Positions 45,843-53,992 are shown, counted from the first letter of the stretch. The stretch is 64,000 nt of DNA from Methanosarcina barkeri 3 (GCF_000970305.1 NZ_CP009517.1:4464001-4528000), one strand, 5' to 3'. Made by a program: numbers and translations. The notes: generated by a model not told the origin, from the sequence alone.

Positions 45843-46607
45843 ATGGGCAGAGTAAATGTAAAAAATGTTTCACGTGTCTTTACTAAAAAAGAAGATAACG
45901 GTAGTATGGAAGCTCTTCATGAAGTTAGCTTTGATGTTGAAGATGGGGAGTTTATCTGCCTTCTGGGGCCCTCTGGCTGTGGAAAAACCACTCTGCTTCG
46001 TATAATTGCTGGACTTGAAACCCAGACTTCAGGAGAAATTACACTCAATGGAATTCCTATAACGGGCCCGGACCCCAAAAGAGGAATGGTGTTTCAGCAA
46101 TATTCATTATTTCCCTGGAGAACAGTTATCGATAATGTTACTTTTGGGCTTGAAATGCAGGGAATCAGTAAGACTGAAGCCAGGAAACAGGTGGAGAAAT
46201 ATATAGACCTTGTTGGCCTGGAGCAGTTCAAAAATAGCTATCCATATGAACTTTCCGGAGGTATGCAGCAGCGTGCAGCCATTGCACGAGCCCTTGCAAA
46301 TGAGCCCGAAGTCCTTCTTATGGACGAGCCTTTTGGAGCCCTGGATGCCCAAACTAGAAATATCCTCCAGGATGAACTTCTGAAGATATGGGAACAAAAA
46401 AACGTGACCTTTCTTTTCGTAACTCATAGTGTGGATGAAGCAGTTGTTCTTTCGGACAAGATAGTGGTAATGACCGCAAGACCGGGAAGAATAAAAGAGA
46501 TTGTAGAAGTAGACCTTCCTCGACCACGCTCCAGGACAAGTCACGAGGTTAACCTTTTGAGGGATCGTGTCTTGAAACTTCTGGAAGAAGAAAGGTTCCA
46601 CAAGTAA
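45843..46607 (+). CDS. ABC transporter ATPase (NitT/TauT type)
   Basis: A 254-residue ABC ATPase with Walker A LLGPSGCGKTTLLRII (about 40-55), Q-loop MVFQQYSLFPW, signature LSGGMQQRAAIARAL, Walker B VLLMDEPFGALD and switch His VTHSVDEAV. YSLFPWRTVIDNV is typical of SsuB/TauB. It energises import through the adjacent permease. The start lies one base after the permease stop, so translation is coupled. Confidence 0.93.
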   Translation: MGRVNVKNVSRVFTKKEDNGSMEALHEVSFDVEDGEFICLLGPSGCGKTTLLRIIAGLETQTSGEITLNGIPITGPDPKRGMVFQQYSLFPWRTVIDNVTFGLEMQGISKTEARKQVEKYIDLVGLEQFKNSYPYELSGGMQQRAAIARALANEPEVLLMDEPFGALDAQTRNILQDELLKIWEQKNVTFLFVTHSVDEAVVLSDKIVVMTARPGRIKEIVEVDLPRPRSRTSHEVNLLRDRVLKLLEEERFHK

Positions 46608-46716
46608 AGTATACTAGGTAAAGTACCATTTTGAAAAAAACTAAGTAAATACACAGTCGTAAAGGCAAAGAATGAGAAAGAGAGATGAAAAGAGAATAAA
46701 AAATAGAAAGAACTGA

Positions 46717-46832
46717 GGAAAAGAGAATAAAAAAGGGAAAAAGAATAAAAAGGGAAAAAGAATAAAAAAGGGAAAGAGAATAAAAAAGGGAAAAAGAATA
46801 AAAAAGGGAAAGAGAATAAAAAGGGAATAAAA
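46717..46832 (+). repeat. 17-18-bp purine-rich tandem repeat
   Basis: Units like aagagaataaaaaaggga with small length changes. It ends directly at the stop codon of the minus-strand bactofilin-like gene, whose RNA would carry the U-rich strand. Confidence 0.85.
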
Positions 46833-46833
46833 G

Positions 46834-47286
46834 TTAAAAGTTTGTTGGAAAAACCGATTGTTCTTCACCCCGAATAACAACTTTCGTTAATGGCTCTACT
46901 TTCCTGACAAGAGCTTTTCCAACAATCTCAAGCGTACCATCTGCTTTTACGGAGTCAATGACGCACCCCGGCCTGACGCGGATATCTCCCTGGCAGGCTG
47001 CAGCGCTTATTTTGGCTTTATCGAGAAGGAAAAGCTCAGAAATTGTTTCTATGTTACCCAGAATTTTTGCCCTTGAACAGACAAGAGCACTTCTGGCTTT
47101 TACATTGCCTCTAACAACCGAACCTTTTCCGAGTTCAAGCCTGCCAGTTACTGTGAGGTTCTTCCAAAACTTCACTTCCTGCCCGACAATTACGTTGCCA
47201 TCCAGAGTAAGATTCTCATAAAGAAAAGCTCGTTTTTCAATAACGTAAGTATTGGACCTGGGGTGGTACTTGATAAAACTAACCAT
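46834..47286 (-). CDS. Bactofilin-like polymer-forming protein
   Basis: A 150-residue protein built of short beta turns (NLTLDGNVIVGQEVKFW, NLTVTGRLELGKGSVVRGNV, SRAKILGNIETISELF, KISAAACQGDIRVRPGCVI, KADGTLEIVGKALVRKV), the pattern of a right-handed beta-helix as in bactofilin/DUF583 proteins. Such proteins self-assemble into filaments; the archaeal role is unknown. No membrane segment or signal is visible. Monocistronic; the stop abuts a tandem array. Confidence 0.75.
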   Translation of the reverse strand: MVSFIKYHPRSNTYVIEKRAFLYENLTLDGNVIVGQEVKFWKNLTVTGRLELGKGSVVRGNVKARSALVCSRAKILGNIETISELFLLDKAKISAAACQGDIRVRPGCVIDSVKADGTLEIVGKALVRKVEPLTKVVIRGEEQSVFPTNF

Positions 47287-47712
47287 TAGAAATCACTCCG
47301 GGCTACTCTCCCGGTTATAGATATAAAGCAAATACTTGTTCTGCAAGGCATTTACAAAAATTTTGTTAATTGAATTTCCAAAGTATGATTGAATATCTAT
47401 TATTTAACAGCATCGAATGTTCACTATCAGACGCCGTGAACAAGTAACTAAAGCATAAACTACATGCTAAAAAATAAGCGAAAAATAAATCCTATCAAAA
47501 TAAACTGAGAAACATAAACATATCAAAATAAGCTGAAAAGGAAACAACCGGATAAAAGTACCGATAAAAGTAAAATACGAATTATAAGAAAAATAATTCC
47601 GGTAGTAAAGTATCCGGAGTGTAATTAATGTATGTGAATGGAAAAGAGACTGAAGAATTAGATATAGATATCATTTTTCAGTCTCGGTTTTTCTCGTTTG
47701 AAATGATCCTGC
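47287..47712. other. 425-bp spacer between the bactofilin-like and TRAM genes
   Basis: AT-rich; contains only the bidirectional hairpin near 47646-47685. No gene seen. Confidence 0.55.
47646..47685 (-). terminator. Hairpin after the TRAM cluster
   Basis: gagactgaa / ttcagtctc perfect 9-bp stem with a 22-base loop containing gatatagatatc. T-rich sequence follows on both strands. It lies 28 bp past the last TRAM stop. Confidence 0.65.
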
Positions 47713-47919
47713 TTATTCAACGAGGCTGGCGAAACCGTATTTGGGGAGAACCCTTTCGATTTTAATCCGGACGTTATCGTCAACTTTGGTGCCTGGGACA
47801 AAGATAACAAAACCTTCAATACGAGCAATGCCATCTCCCTGACGAGCGATGTCCTGGATAGTTACATCGTAAACTTCGCCTTCTTCAACAGGAACAGAGC
47901 TACTTTCGTCTCTGAACAT
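47713..47919 (-). CDS. TRAM-domain protein, copy 1
   Basis: A 68-residue protein that is essentially one TRAM domain (YDVTIQDIARQGDGIARIEG, FVIFVPGTKVDDNVRIKIER). Single-TRAM proteins of methanogens bind RNA and act as RNA chaperones, comparable to cold-shock proteins. This is the last copy in transcription order and differs from copies 2 and 3 at about ten positions (RDESS, DDN, KYGFASL). Start chosen at the second Met (47919), which has ggaatgg at proper distance; the in-frame ATG 47928 lies on top of that site. Confidence 0.9.
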   Translation of the reverse strand: MFRDESSSVPVEEGEVYDVTIQDIARQGDGIARIEGFVIFVPGTKVDDNVRIKIERVLPKYGFASLVE

Positions 47920-47972
47920 GAAAACCATTCCTAATGACTTAAATTGAAGTTGATATGATTTATTTCCTGTAT

Positions 47973-48179
47973 TTACTCGACAACGCTTGCAAATGCAAAC
48001 TTGGGAAGAACTCTCTCGACTTTAATCCGGACTTCGTCTCCAACTTTGGTGCCCGGGACAAAGATAACAAAACCTTCAATACGTGCGATGCCGTCTCCCT
48101 GACGAGCAATGTCCTGAATTGTTACATCGTAGACTTCGCCCTCTTCGACAGGGACTGAGCGACTTTCTTCTCTGAACAT
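47973..48179 (-). CDS. TRAM-domain protein, copy 2
   Basis: A 68-residue single-TRAM RNA-binding protein, almost identical to copy 3 (one Ile/Val change in GFVIFVPG). The spacers flanking copies 2 to 4 are also nearly identical, so the duplication unit is about 258 bp and recent. Start and ribosome-binding site as in copy 1. Confidence 0.9.
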   Translation of the reverse strand: MFREESRSVPVEEGEVYDVTIQDIARQGDGIARIEGFVIFVPGTKVGDEVRIKVERVLPKFAFASVVE

Positions 48180-48230
48180 GAAAACCATTCCTTTAATTTA
48201 CTTTCAATGTGATTCTTTATTTTCCTGCAT

Positions 48231-48437
48231 TTACTCGACAACGCTTGCAAATGCAAATTTGGGAAGTACTCTCTCGACTTTAATCCGAACCTCGTCACCA
48301 ACTTTGGTGCCCGGGACAAAGACTACAAAACCCTCAATACGAGCGATGCCGTCTCCCTGACGAGCAATGTCCTGAATTGTTACATCGTAGACTTCGCCCT
48401 CTTCGACAGGGACTGAGCGACTTTCTTCTCTGAACAT
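48231..48437 (-). CDS. TRAM-domain protein, copy 3
   Basis: A 68-residue single-TRAM protein (MFREESRSVPVEEGEVYDV...). It differs from copy 2 by one residue, with mostly silent base changes in addition. It begins 51 bp after copy 4 ends, each copy having its own ggaatgg site. Confidence 0.9.
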   Translation of the reverse strand: MFREESRSVPVEEGEVYDVTIQDIARQGDGIARIEGFVVFVPGTKVGDEVRIKVERVLPKFAFASVVE

Positions 48438-48487
48438 AAAAACCATTCCTTTAATTTACTTTCAACGTAATTCTTTATTTCCCACGT

Positions 48488-48694
48488 TTACTCGACAATG
48501 CTTGCAAACGCAAATTTGGGAAGTACTCTTTCGATCTTAATCTGGACTTCATCGCCAACACTCGTATTCGGGACAAAAACTACAAAACCTTCGATACGGG
48601 CAATGCCGTCTCCCTGGCGAGCAATATCCTGAATAGTTACATCGTAGGTTTCGCCCTCTTCAATGGGCACAGGAGCACGTTCATCTTTAAACAT
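48488..48694 (-). CDS. TRAM-domain protein, copy 4 (promoter-proximal)
   Basis: A 68-residue single-TRAM protein and the most diverged copy (MFKDERAPVPIEEGETYDV, FVPNTSVGDEVQIKIER). As first gene of the array it follows a 540-bp AT-rich region that must hold the promoter. Start at 48694 by analogy with the other copies; ATG 48703 is in frame. Confidence 0.9.
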   Translation of the reverse strand: MFKDERAPVPIEEGETYDVTIQDIARQGDGIARIEGFVVFVPNTSVGDEVQIKIERVLPKFAFASIVE

Positions 48695-49240
48695 TACATT
48701 CATTCCTTTAACTTCTATTAATTAGCTTAAGAAAGCTCCATCGACAGAAAAGAGTAAAAGCAGTACTTAACAAACCAAACTTGAAAACCCAAATTCAGGA
48801 AGTACACATTCTACTTAATCTATTTTCTACTTAATCTATTTGATTAACTGATCCCCAACAGAGCTTCGGATAAGTCAATTAATTGGTCATACTCATATTC
48901 GCTTGTATATAACGTTTTGCTTTCTTGTCTGTGAAAAAAGAAAAATAATGAAGTTTGAAAAACGTTCAATCCCTAGTTATAAGACTTCTGATTTCTAATT
49001 TCAAAGATACGCAAACAAGGACAATTCATTAAAAAAATAAAATTACTATGAATAAAAAAATATTTCTCTATTAAACTTAAAGATTTCTGAGGAAGATTTT
49101 TTTCAAAGAAAGCCCGAGTAAATTTTATAAATTAGGGTTCAATTTCGAAAAGATTAGAAGGATAATGGATTATACCGAAACCTATAAATAATTAAAGCTC
49201 CATTGTGAGAATCGTTCGCTCAATAAGAAAAACAATGTGT
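48695..49240. other. 545-bp divergent region between TRAM genes and tRNA
   Basis: AT-rich. A TATA-like ctataaata at about 49180-49188 probably serves the tRNA gene. No coding frame seen; the TRAM promoter could not be fixed. Confidence 0.5.
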
Positions 49241-49314
49241 GGGCCCGTAGCTTAGTCAGGCAGAGCGATGGACTCTTAATCCATAGGCCGGGGGTTCAAA
49301 TCCCTTCGGGCCCG
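49241..49314 (+). tRNA. tRNA-Lys (CTT)
   Basis: A complete cloverleaf of 74 nt. Acceptor gggcccg pairs with cgggccc; the D arm is gctt...agagc; the anticodon stem atgga/tccat encloses ctcttaa with anticodon CTT; the T arm contains gttcaaatc. There is no intron, and CCA is not encoded. Confidence 0.96.
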
Positions 49315-49346
49315 CTATCGTAATCTATTTTTGAGAATTTTTTCAC

Positions 49347-49448
49347 TGATTTTGAGCATTATTTTACTTATTTTAAACACTGATTTTGAGTATTATTTTA
49401 CTTATTTTAAACACTGATTTTGAGTATTATTTTACTTATTTTAAAAAT
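49347..49448 (+). repeat. 34-bp tandem repeat, 3 copies
   Basis: The unit starts tgattttgagtattatttta; it lies just after the tRNA gene. The remaining sequence to 49680 is AT-rich without features. Confidence 0.9.
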
Positions 49449-49684
49449 TCTTTTATTGATTTTGGTATTATTTAACTAATTTTAGGTATACTCTCAGTAA
49501 TTAGGTTATAAGCTAATCCTAAAACTCAAAATTGCTTCTCTAAGTACAAGATCCGCATAACCAATGAATCTTCAACCACAAAAATAATTTTAAAATTTTA
49601 CTAATTTGAAGGTAAAATTAGTTTTGGATAATTTCCTTATTAAAATATCAGTTATATATTTAAAACGATTAATTACTAAAAATC

Positions 49685-49701
49685 AGCAGTTGAAAACTGC
49701 T
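49685..49701 (+). promoter_or_regulatory. Operator-like inverted repeat before the RHH gene
   Basis: agcagtt-gaa-aactgct, perfect 7-bp arms, located 10 bp upstream of the TATA-like ttaaatatata (49711-49721). A typical position for autoregulation by a ribbon-helix-helix protein. Confidence 0.5.
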
Positions 49702-49745
49702 AAGTAAACCTTAAATATATAAAATATCTCATAGGTGCAGCTCTA

Positions 49746-49916
49746 ATGCCAAAAGTAAGCGTTGAAATTCCTCAAGAACTTCTGGATGACCTCAACAAGC
49801 ATGTAGGAGATAATAAAAAATTTGTCAGTCAATCTGATGCTATCCGAACCGCTATTCGAAAAATGCTAGATATGATGGACGAGATCGATAGAAGGCATGG
49901 GAGACTCGAGAAGTAA
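49746..49916 (+). CDS. Ribbon-helix-helix (CopG-type) DNA-binding protein
   Basis: A 56-residue protein: beta strand KVSVEIPQELLDDLNKHVG, then FVSQSDAIRTAIRKMLDMM, and a charged tail (DEIDRRHGRLEK). This is a classic MetJ/Arc-fold repressor that binds DNA as a dimer through the strand. The ATG is preceded by aggtg at 8-base spacing. A TATA box only about 25-30 bp upstream of the ATG implies a very short leader. No toxin gene is adjacent, so it is probably a stand-alone regulator. Confidence 0.85.
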   Translation: MPKVSVEIPQELLDDLNKHVGDNKKFVSQSDAIRTAIRKMLDMMDEIDRRHGRLEK

Positions 49917-50366
49917 TTAAAAATTTGGAAACGGAAGTTAACTGTGAAGACCAATTACAAAATCAATCATAAATCATAAATCAATCATAAAATCAATCAA
50001 AAAATCAATCAAAAAATCAATCATAAAATCAATCAAAAAATCAATCATAAAATCAATCAAAAAATCAATCATAAAATCAATCAAAAAATCAATCAAAAAA
50101 GCAAGCGGAAAAGTAATCAGAAAAGTGATTAAAAACTAATTAAATTTGATTAAAAGAATAAAAATAAAAGAAAAAGTAAAAACATTATAAAAGTACCCCT
50201 TTATTTCCACTGTGCTTTGATATCTGTCGACTATTTTTTGAGAAATCCAGGCTTATTGGATAGCTTCTACTGGAAGGAAAAACGAAGCCTGCTCTCTCAG
50301 GCTATGGCCTTTTAGGTCATGAATTTTTAAAATAAATTTCATATAGAAGCTATAAAAAAATAAGGA
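49917..50366. other. 450-bp spacer with 12-bp array
   Basis: Lies between the converging RHH gene and the methionine synthase gene. It contains the array 49979-50100, then AT-rich sequence with two possible weak hairpins. No gene seen. Confidence 0.55.
49979..50100 (+). repeat. 12-bp tandem array, about 10 copies
   Basis: Unit aatcaatcaaaa, alternating with aatcaatcataa, downstream of the RHH gene. Confidence 0.92.
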
Positions 50367-51401
50367 TCAGAGAGATTCCCTGAAGTCTTTTATACCCTGA
50401 GCTACATTGGAAAGCAAGATGAAAGCTATTTTCTGGTTAGGCCAGGAGCCTAGCCCGCAATCAGGACCTACATACTTTATCAGATTGCCAAAACGCCTGT
50501 AGTACACCTTCAGTCTCTTAGTTATAGTAGCTGGGGTCTCAAGCCCGCTAACAATTTCTGGAAGATATTGTTGATCTTTCCAGACGTTAGTACAGTACTT
50601 TTCACTAATGATGCCTGCCAGGGTGTAGATGTCAGTTCTTGCAATCCCAAGCCTCAGGAAAGAGTCCGTATCCTCCAGAGTTTTCTTGTCTATCAATTCC
50701 AGATAAGAGGGCGTGCCTGCGGATTCTACTCCTATGACGTTTATTGTGGGGACTTGACAGGCAAGGTTATAGTAGAGAGGAGAATGAAGGTGAATCTGTA
50801 CATCGGCTCCCCACTTGCTGGCAGCTTTTGAAGCGCTGGTAAGAGCAGAAATAATATCGTTCTCATCAAAAGCAAGCTCAGGGTTCAGCCCTATACTTGG
50901 TTCATCAATAGAAACTGTTGCAATTTTGAAATTTTTTGCAGATCGCATGGAATTTCTTACAAAGTTATTCACGCTTTTTGCAAAAAGAGAATAGATATCA
51001 GTATACCGTGTACCTCCGAATTCCTTCAGATAAAGTTCAGTTGGACCCGTTACACAGACCCGAACCTTGAGTGTCTCTCCGACTCTTTCCTTATAGGCTT
51101 TTGCAACCTTCTCTATAGCCTCAAGTTCCTCAATCCTGGCGCACTCAAGTTTTACCTCAAATGGGCTGTCACAGCAATTAGAGTCTCGAATAATCCTCAG
51201 GAACTGCTCATTCATATCCTGATACTGAGGATAGGTAGGAATATCAACACCTGCATCTACTTTTTGCTGAAAGGCGTCATTGATTACCGTAAAGAGTTTC
51301 TCATCTTCGGTTCTCGTTTTAAAGGCATTTTGGACCCATTCCTTACTGACTCCTTCAGGAAGGGGATAACTCCCAATATCGTCAAAGATGATTTCTTCCA
51401 T
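50367..51401 (-). CDS. Core-MetE type methionine synthase, paralogue 1
   Basis: A 344-residue TIM-barrel protein equal to the catalytic half of cobalamin-independent methionine synthase (archaeal core-MetE/Mes group), which in methanogens uses methylcobamide-type donors to methylate homocysteine. It starts FDDIGSYPLPEGVSKEWV. Zinc-site candidates are IHLHSPL (HxH where MetE has HxC), a Glu in NVIGVESAGTP and the Cys in VGPDCGLGSWP. The donor protein cannot be inferred. Tandem with a 348-residue paralogue 124 bp upstream on the same strand. The start codon directly follows gaggat. Confidence 0.85.
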   Translation of the reverse strand: MEEIIFDDIGSYPLPEGVSKEWVQNAFKTRTEDEKLFTVINDAFQQKVDAGVDIPTYPQYQDMNEQFLRIIRDSNCCDSPFEVKLECARIEELEAIEKVAKAYKERVGETLKVRVCVTGPTELYLKEFGGTRYTDIYSLFAKSVNNFVRNSMRSAKNFKIATVSIDEPSIGLNPELAFDENDIISALTSASKAASKWGADVQIHLHSPLYYNLACQVPTINVIGVESAGTPSYLELIDKKTLEDTDSFLRLGIARTDIYTLAGIISEKYCTNVWKDQQYLPEIVSGLETPATITKRLKVYYRRFGNLIKYVGPDCGLGSWPNQKIAFILLSNVAQGIKDFRESL

Positions 51402-51524
51402 ATCCTCTTAGTAGACCTGTAAGGATTTAGCGTTATTGGAAAGACAGAAAAAATATAAAAAAAGAGACCTTTTGGAAAAACTTAAGTTTTGTTCGGTTAT
51501 TCGATCACTTGAGAATTAAAAGGT

Positions 51525-52571
51525 TTATTCTCCCTGTTTTTTCTTCTCTGCATTAAACTCATTAATGCCTTTTGCTGTGTTTTCTAGAAGTTTGAAGGCA
51601 AGTTCCTGATCCGGCCAGAAAGCCAGCCCACAGTCCGGACTTGCATACTTTATCCGGTCTCCAAGGACAGAGTATGCCGTTTCAAGCCTCTTTTTAACTA
51701 CATCGGAAGTTTCCAGGTCAGTAACGATTTTTTGCATGTACTCCTTTTCCTTCCAGACATTGACCCCATAATTTTCGTTGATAATACCTATAAGACTGGA
51801 AATATCGGTTCTCGAAACTCCGAGCCTGACATAAGTATTTGAATCCTCGAGCACTTTTTTATCCAGAAGGTTAAGGTAAGAAGGAGTTGCCGCATACTCA
51901 AAACCGATGACATTAATTGGGGTCTCGCAGACAAGTTTGTATTTTAACGGTGAATGCAGATGAATTTCCACATCAGCTCCCTGTTTCCGGGCGTAGGTAG
52001 AAGCGACTGTGAGAGCAGAGATTATATTGGCGTCAGAAAACTGGATTCTGTCATTTATCCCGAGACTCGGCTCATCCAGAGCTATGACCTTTATTTTGAA
52101 ATTTTTCGCAGCTACAAATGCCTGTTTTATAAAATCTTCAATATCCAATGCAAGGATATGATAAGCGTCCGCATAACCCGTTGCTCCAAAGGCCTGGAGG
52201 TAGAGATCTGTCGGACCTCCAACACAAACCCTGACTTCAAGCATTTTTCCTGTCTCTTCCCTGTACTGTTTTGCAACCTCGTCAATTATCTCCAGCTCAA
52301 GGATCTTTGCATTTTCCTCTTTCAGTACATAAGGCTCATAACAGTTCTTTTCATCTTTAATAATGTCCAGAAATTGTCCTATCATATCCCTGAACTGAGG
52401 ATAAGTGGGTACATGTATTCCCACATCGATTTTCCTCCGGAAAGCATCCCTTACCATAGAAAAAAGTTTCTCGTCTTCATCCCGGTTTTCAGCCGCAGTC
52501 TTCACCCATTCCCTTGTAATACCTTCAGGCATGGGAAGGCTGCCTCCATCAATAAAAGTAATATCTTGCAT
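51525..52571 (-). CDS. Core-MetE type methionine synthase, paralogue 2
   Basis: A 348-residue protein, clearly homologous over its length to the next gene downstream (FIDGGSLPMPEGITREWV; IHLHSPLKYKLVCE; NVIGFEYAATP; ASPDCGLAFWP). It keeps the HxH and Cys zinc-site residues. Sequence differences are spread throughout, so the duplication is old and the two may differ in methyl donor. ATG 52571 is used; an in-frame start at 52595 adds eight residues. A TATA-like catataata lies about 35 bp upstream. Confidence 0.85.
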   Translation of the reverse strand: MQDITFIDGGSLPMPEGITREWVKTAAENRDEDEKLFSMVRDAFRRKIDVGIHVPTYPQFRDMIGQFLDIIKDEKNCYEPYVLKEENAKILELEIIDEVAKQYREETGKMLEVRVCVGGPTDLYLQAFGATGYADAYHILALDIEDFIKQAFVAAKNFKIKVIALDEPSLGINDRIQFSDANIISALTVASTYARKQGADVEIHLHSPLKYKLVCETPINVIGFEYAATPSYLNLLDKKVLEDSNTYVRLGVSRTDISSLIGIINENYGVNVWKEKEYMQKIVTDLETSDVVKKRLETAYSVLGDRIKYASPDCGLAFWPDQELAFKLLENTAKGINEFNAEKKKQGE

Positions 52572-52630
52572 GCCTGTTATGTAAGACAGTATCAAGTATT
52601 ATATGTATTGGAATTGATTTGAGGGGAAAT

Positions 52631-52714
52631 TCAAAGTAAAGAAGTCAAAGTAAAGAAGTCAAAGTAAAGAAGTCAAAGTAAAGAAGTCAAAGTAAAGAAG
52701 TCAAAGTAAAGGAG
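52631..52714 (+). repeat. 14-bp tandem array, 6 copies
   Basis: Unit tcaaagtaaagaag, ending 11 bp from the toxin stop codon (minus strand). Confidence 0.94.
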
Positions 52715-52725
52715 AAAAGCAGATT

Positions 52726-52977
52726 TTATTTATAGATATCCCGTCGGTGCCCAATTTTAAGCACGAGTATTTTCAAGCATCTGCCCTGAATCTCCAGGAT
52801 TACTCTATAGTCACCGACCCTCAAACGATAATTTGGAGACCCGGCTAATTTTGTTACATAGCGAAACGGATCCTCCTTCAACTCAGAGACCTTATGAAAA
52901 ATGCGTTTTGCCAGCTGATGATCAAGTTTTCTGAGCTGATTGACCGCAGGGTCAGACCAGATGATTTGGTAGTGCAT
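52726..52977 (-). CDS. RelE/ParE-type toxin
   Basis: An 83-residue protein with the RelE-fold pattern IIWSDPAVNQLRKLDHQLAKRI, YRLRVGDYRVILEI and VLKIGHRRDIYK. RelE toxins cleave mRNA on the ribosome; the GHRRDIYK end and the basic residues are those of active members. ATG 52977 is preceded by gagcgaga; a TTG one codon earlier is possible. It lies 27 bp downstream of its antitoxin gene. Confidence 0.9.
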   Translation of the reverse strand: MHYQIIWSDPAVNQLRKLDHQLAKRIFHKVSELKEDPFRYVTKLAGSPNYRLRVGDYRVILEIQGRCLKILVLKIGHRRDIYK

Positions 52978-53004
52978 CAAAATCTCGCTCTTAGAATCAG
53001 CTTC

Positions 53005-53229
53005 TTAGAAACCTATCTCTTTTTTTAAATCTTCATGTGTTATGTATCTGCCTTCCTTAACAGCTTTTCGGGCAAGTTCGATTTCTTTTTTCGTTTCCTC
53101 ATTTAGTTCCTGGACTTCTTCCAGTAACCGCTCAAGTACCTCGTTGTAAGTTTCCCGCTTATAGATCTTCATTTTTTCAAGAGCTTCTTTAGTGCTCTGT
53201 TTCACTTGAATGGTTGTTGTCTCAGCCAT
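53005..53229 (-). CDS. Antitoxin of the RelE-type pair
   Basis: A 74-residue protein. The N-terminal strand-helix TTTIQVKQSTKEALEKMKIYKRETYNEVLERLL resembles ribbon-helix-helix antitoxins, and the acidic-basic C-terminus (EIELARKAVKEGRYITHEDLKKEIG) should wrap the toxin. Transcribed before the toxin. A perfect 34-bp palindrome lies 28 bp upstream, as expected for conditional autoregulation. Confidence 0.88.
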   Translation of the reverse strand: MAETTTIQVKQSTKEALEKMKIYKRETYNEVLERLLEEVQELNEETKKEIELARKAVKEGRYITHEDLKKEIGF

Positions 53230-53256
53230 GTTTTACTCTATACAGAGAGATTTACT

Positions 53257-53290
53257 TATAGTTTGTTATAATCAGTTATAACAAACTATA
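53257..53290. promoter_or_regulatory. Perfect palindromic operator of the toxin-antitoxin operon
   Basis: Arms tatagtttgttataa and ttataacaaactata are perfect 15-bp complements around tcag. It overlaps TATA-like sequence, so binding by the antitoxin should block transcription. Confidence 0.85.
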
Positions 53291-53425
53291 GCGAGAAATT
53301 GACATAAATATAAATCGATTAGAGTGGATAAAATACTGAAGATTCTCAAGTACAGTTAAAGAAATTGGGTTAAAGAAAGTGGGTTAAAGAAAGTGGGTTA
53401 AAGAAATAGAAAATGAAATCGTGAC

Positions 53426-53890
53426 TCATTTTTCTTCGGTTTCAAGATCTTCATCTTCCAATTCAAGTTCTGTCTGCAATTTAGATTCTTTTTTCTCTAA
53501 GACTTTCAAAACAGCAGAAACAGGGACAATTAACCCATTGATCATTACGAGATTATTAAAAGGATTGTCTTTTTGCACCCTTTCTGTGGAGAACTCCTCA
53601 TTAAAATATCCCATTTTGAACATATCGCGGATTTTCTTTGCTTTCTGGGAGACTGTGCTCTGGCTTGCCCCAAAATAATCACAGAGATTAGTAGCACTTA
53701 CGTAGGGCTCGAAACTTCTATCAAAAAGAAAGTTGATCTGCCCAAGTGCATAAACCACTGCAGCAGCCCAAATATCTAACCTTCCTGAAAGAAAAGGTAC
53801 CTGCCTTTTCCGGCTCATTTTATTGATTAGTTTTTGACACAGTATTTTATAGTCTTCATCAAGGTAGCTATCTGCAAATCCGTCTGTCAT
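53426..53890 (-). CDS. DUF6398-like protein
   Basis: A 154-residue protein whose core matches what I know of DUF6398: LDEDYKILCQKLINKMSRKR, LSGRLDIWAAAVVYALGQINFLFD and YFGASQSTVSQKAKKIRDMF. The last is an HTH-like segment within a cyclin/TFIIB-like helical fold. Function unknown. The acidic C-terminus (ELELEDEDLETEEK) is low complexity. From ATG 53890 the protein begins MTDGFADSY, which lacks the first helix of the domain; that helix is encoded in frame just upstream but separated by TAG (next entry). No ribosome-binding site precedes 53890. Confidence 0.65.
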   Translation of the reverse strand: MTDGFADSYLDEDYKILCQKLINKMSRKRQVPFLSGRLDIWAAAVVYALGQINFLFDRSFEPYVSATNLCDYFGASQSTVSQKAKKIRDMFKMGYFNEEFSTERVQKDNPFNNLVMINGLIVPVSAVLKVLEKKESKLQTELELEDEDLETEEK

Positions 53891-53938
53891 CTAGATAAGA
53901 GTGTCTTTCTTTTGTTGCACAAGTTCGCGGTCGCTCAT
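53891..53938 (-). other. In-frame N-terminal extension ending in TAG
   Basis: ATG 53938 opens MSDRELVQQKKDTLI followed by TAG (53891-53893) and then, without a gap, the ATG of the DUF6398-like protein. Joined through UAG the product reads as a continuous helix into DGFADSYLDEDY, where family members have an I-x-x-L-T-D-x-F pattern. Methanosarcina can insert pyrrolysine at UAG. Confidence 0.45.
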
Positions 53939-53992
53939 AGTTTATCTTCTAGATAGAGTTATAGATCTTCTAGATATAATTATAGATATACT

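Noticed and set aside
49979-50100. Possible CRISPR array
   Set aside because: Units are 12 bp and directly adjacent without spacers; the same holds for all other arrays, and no cas genes are present.
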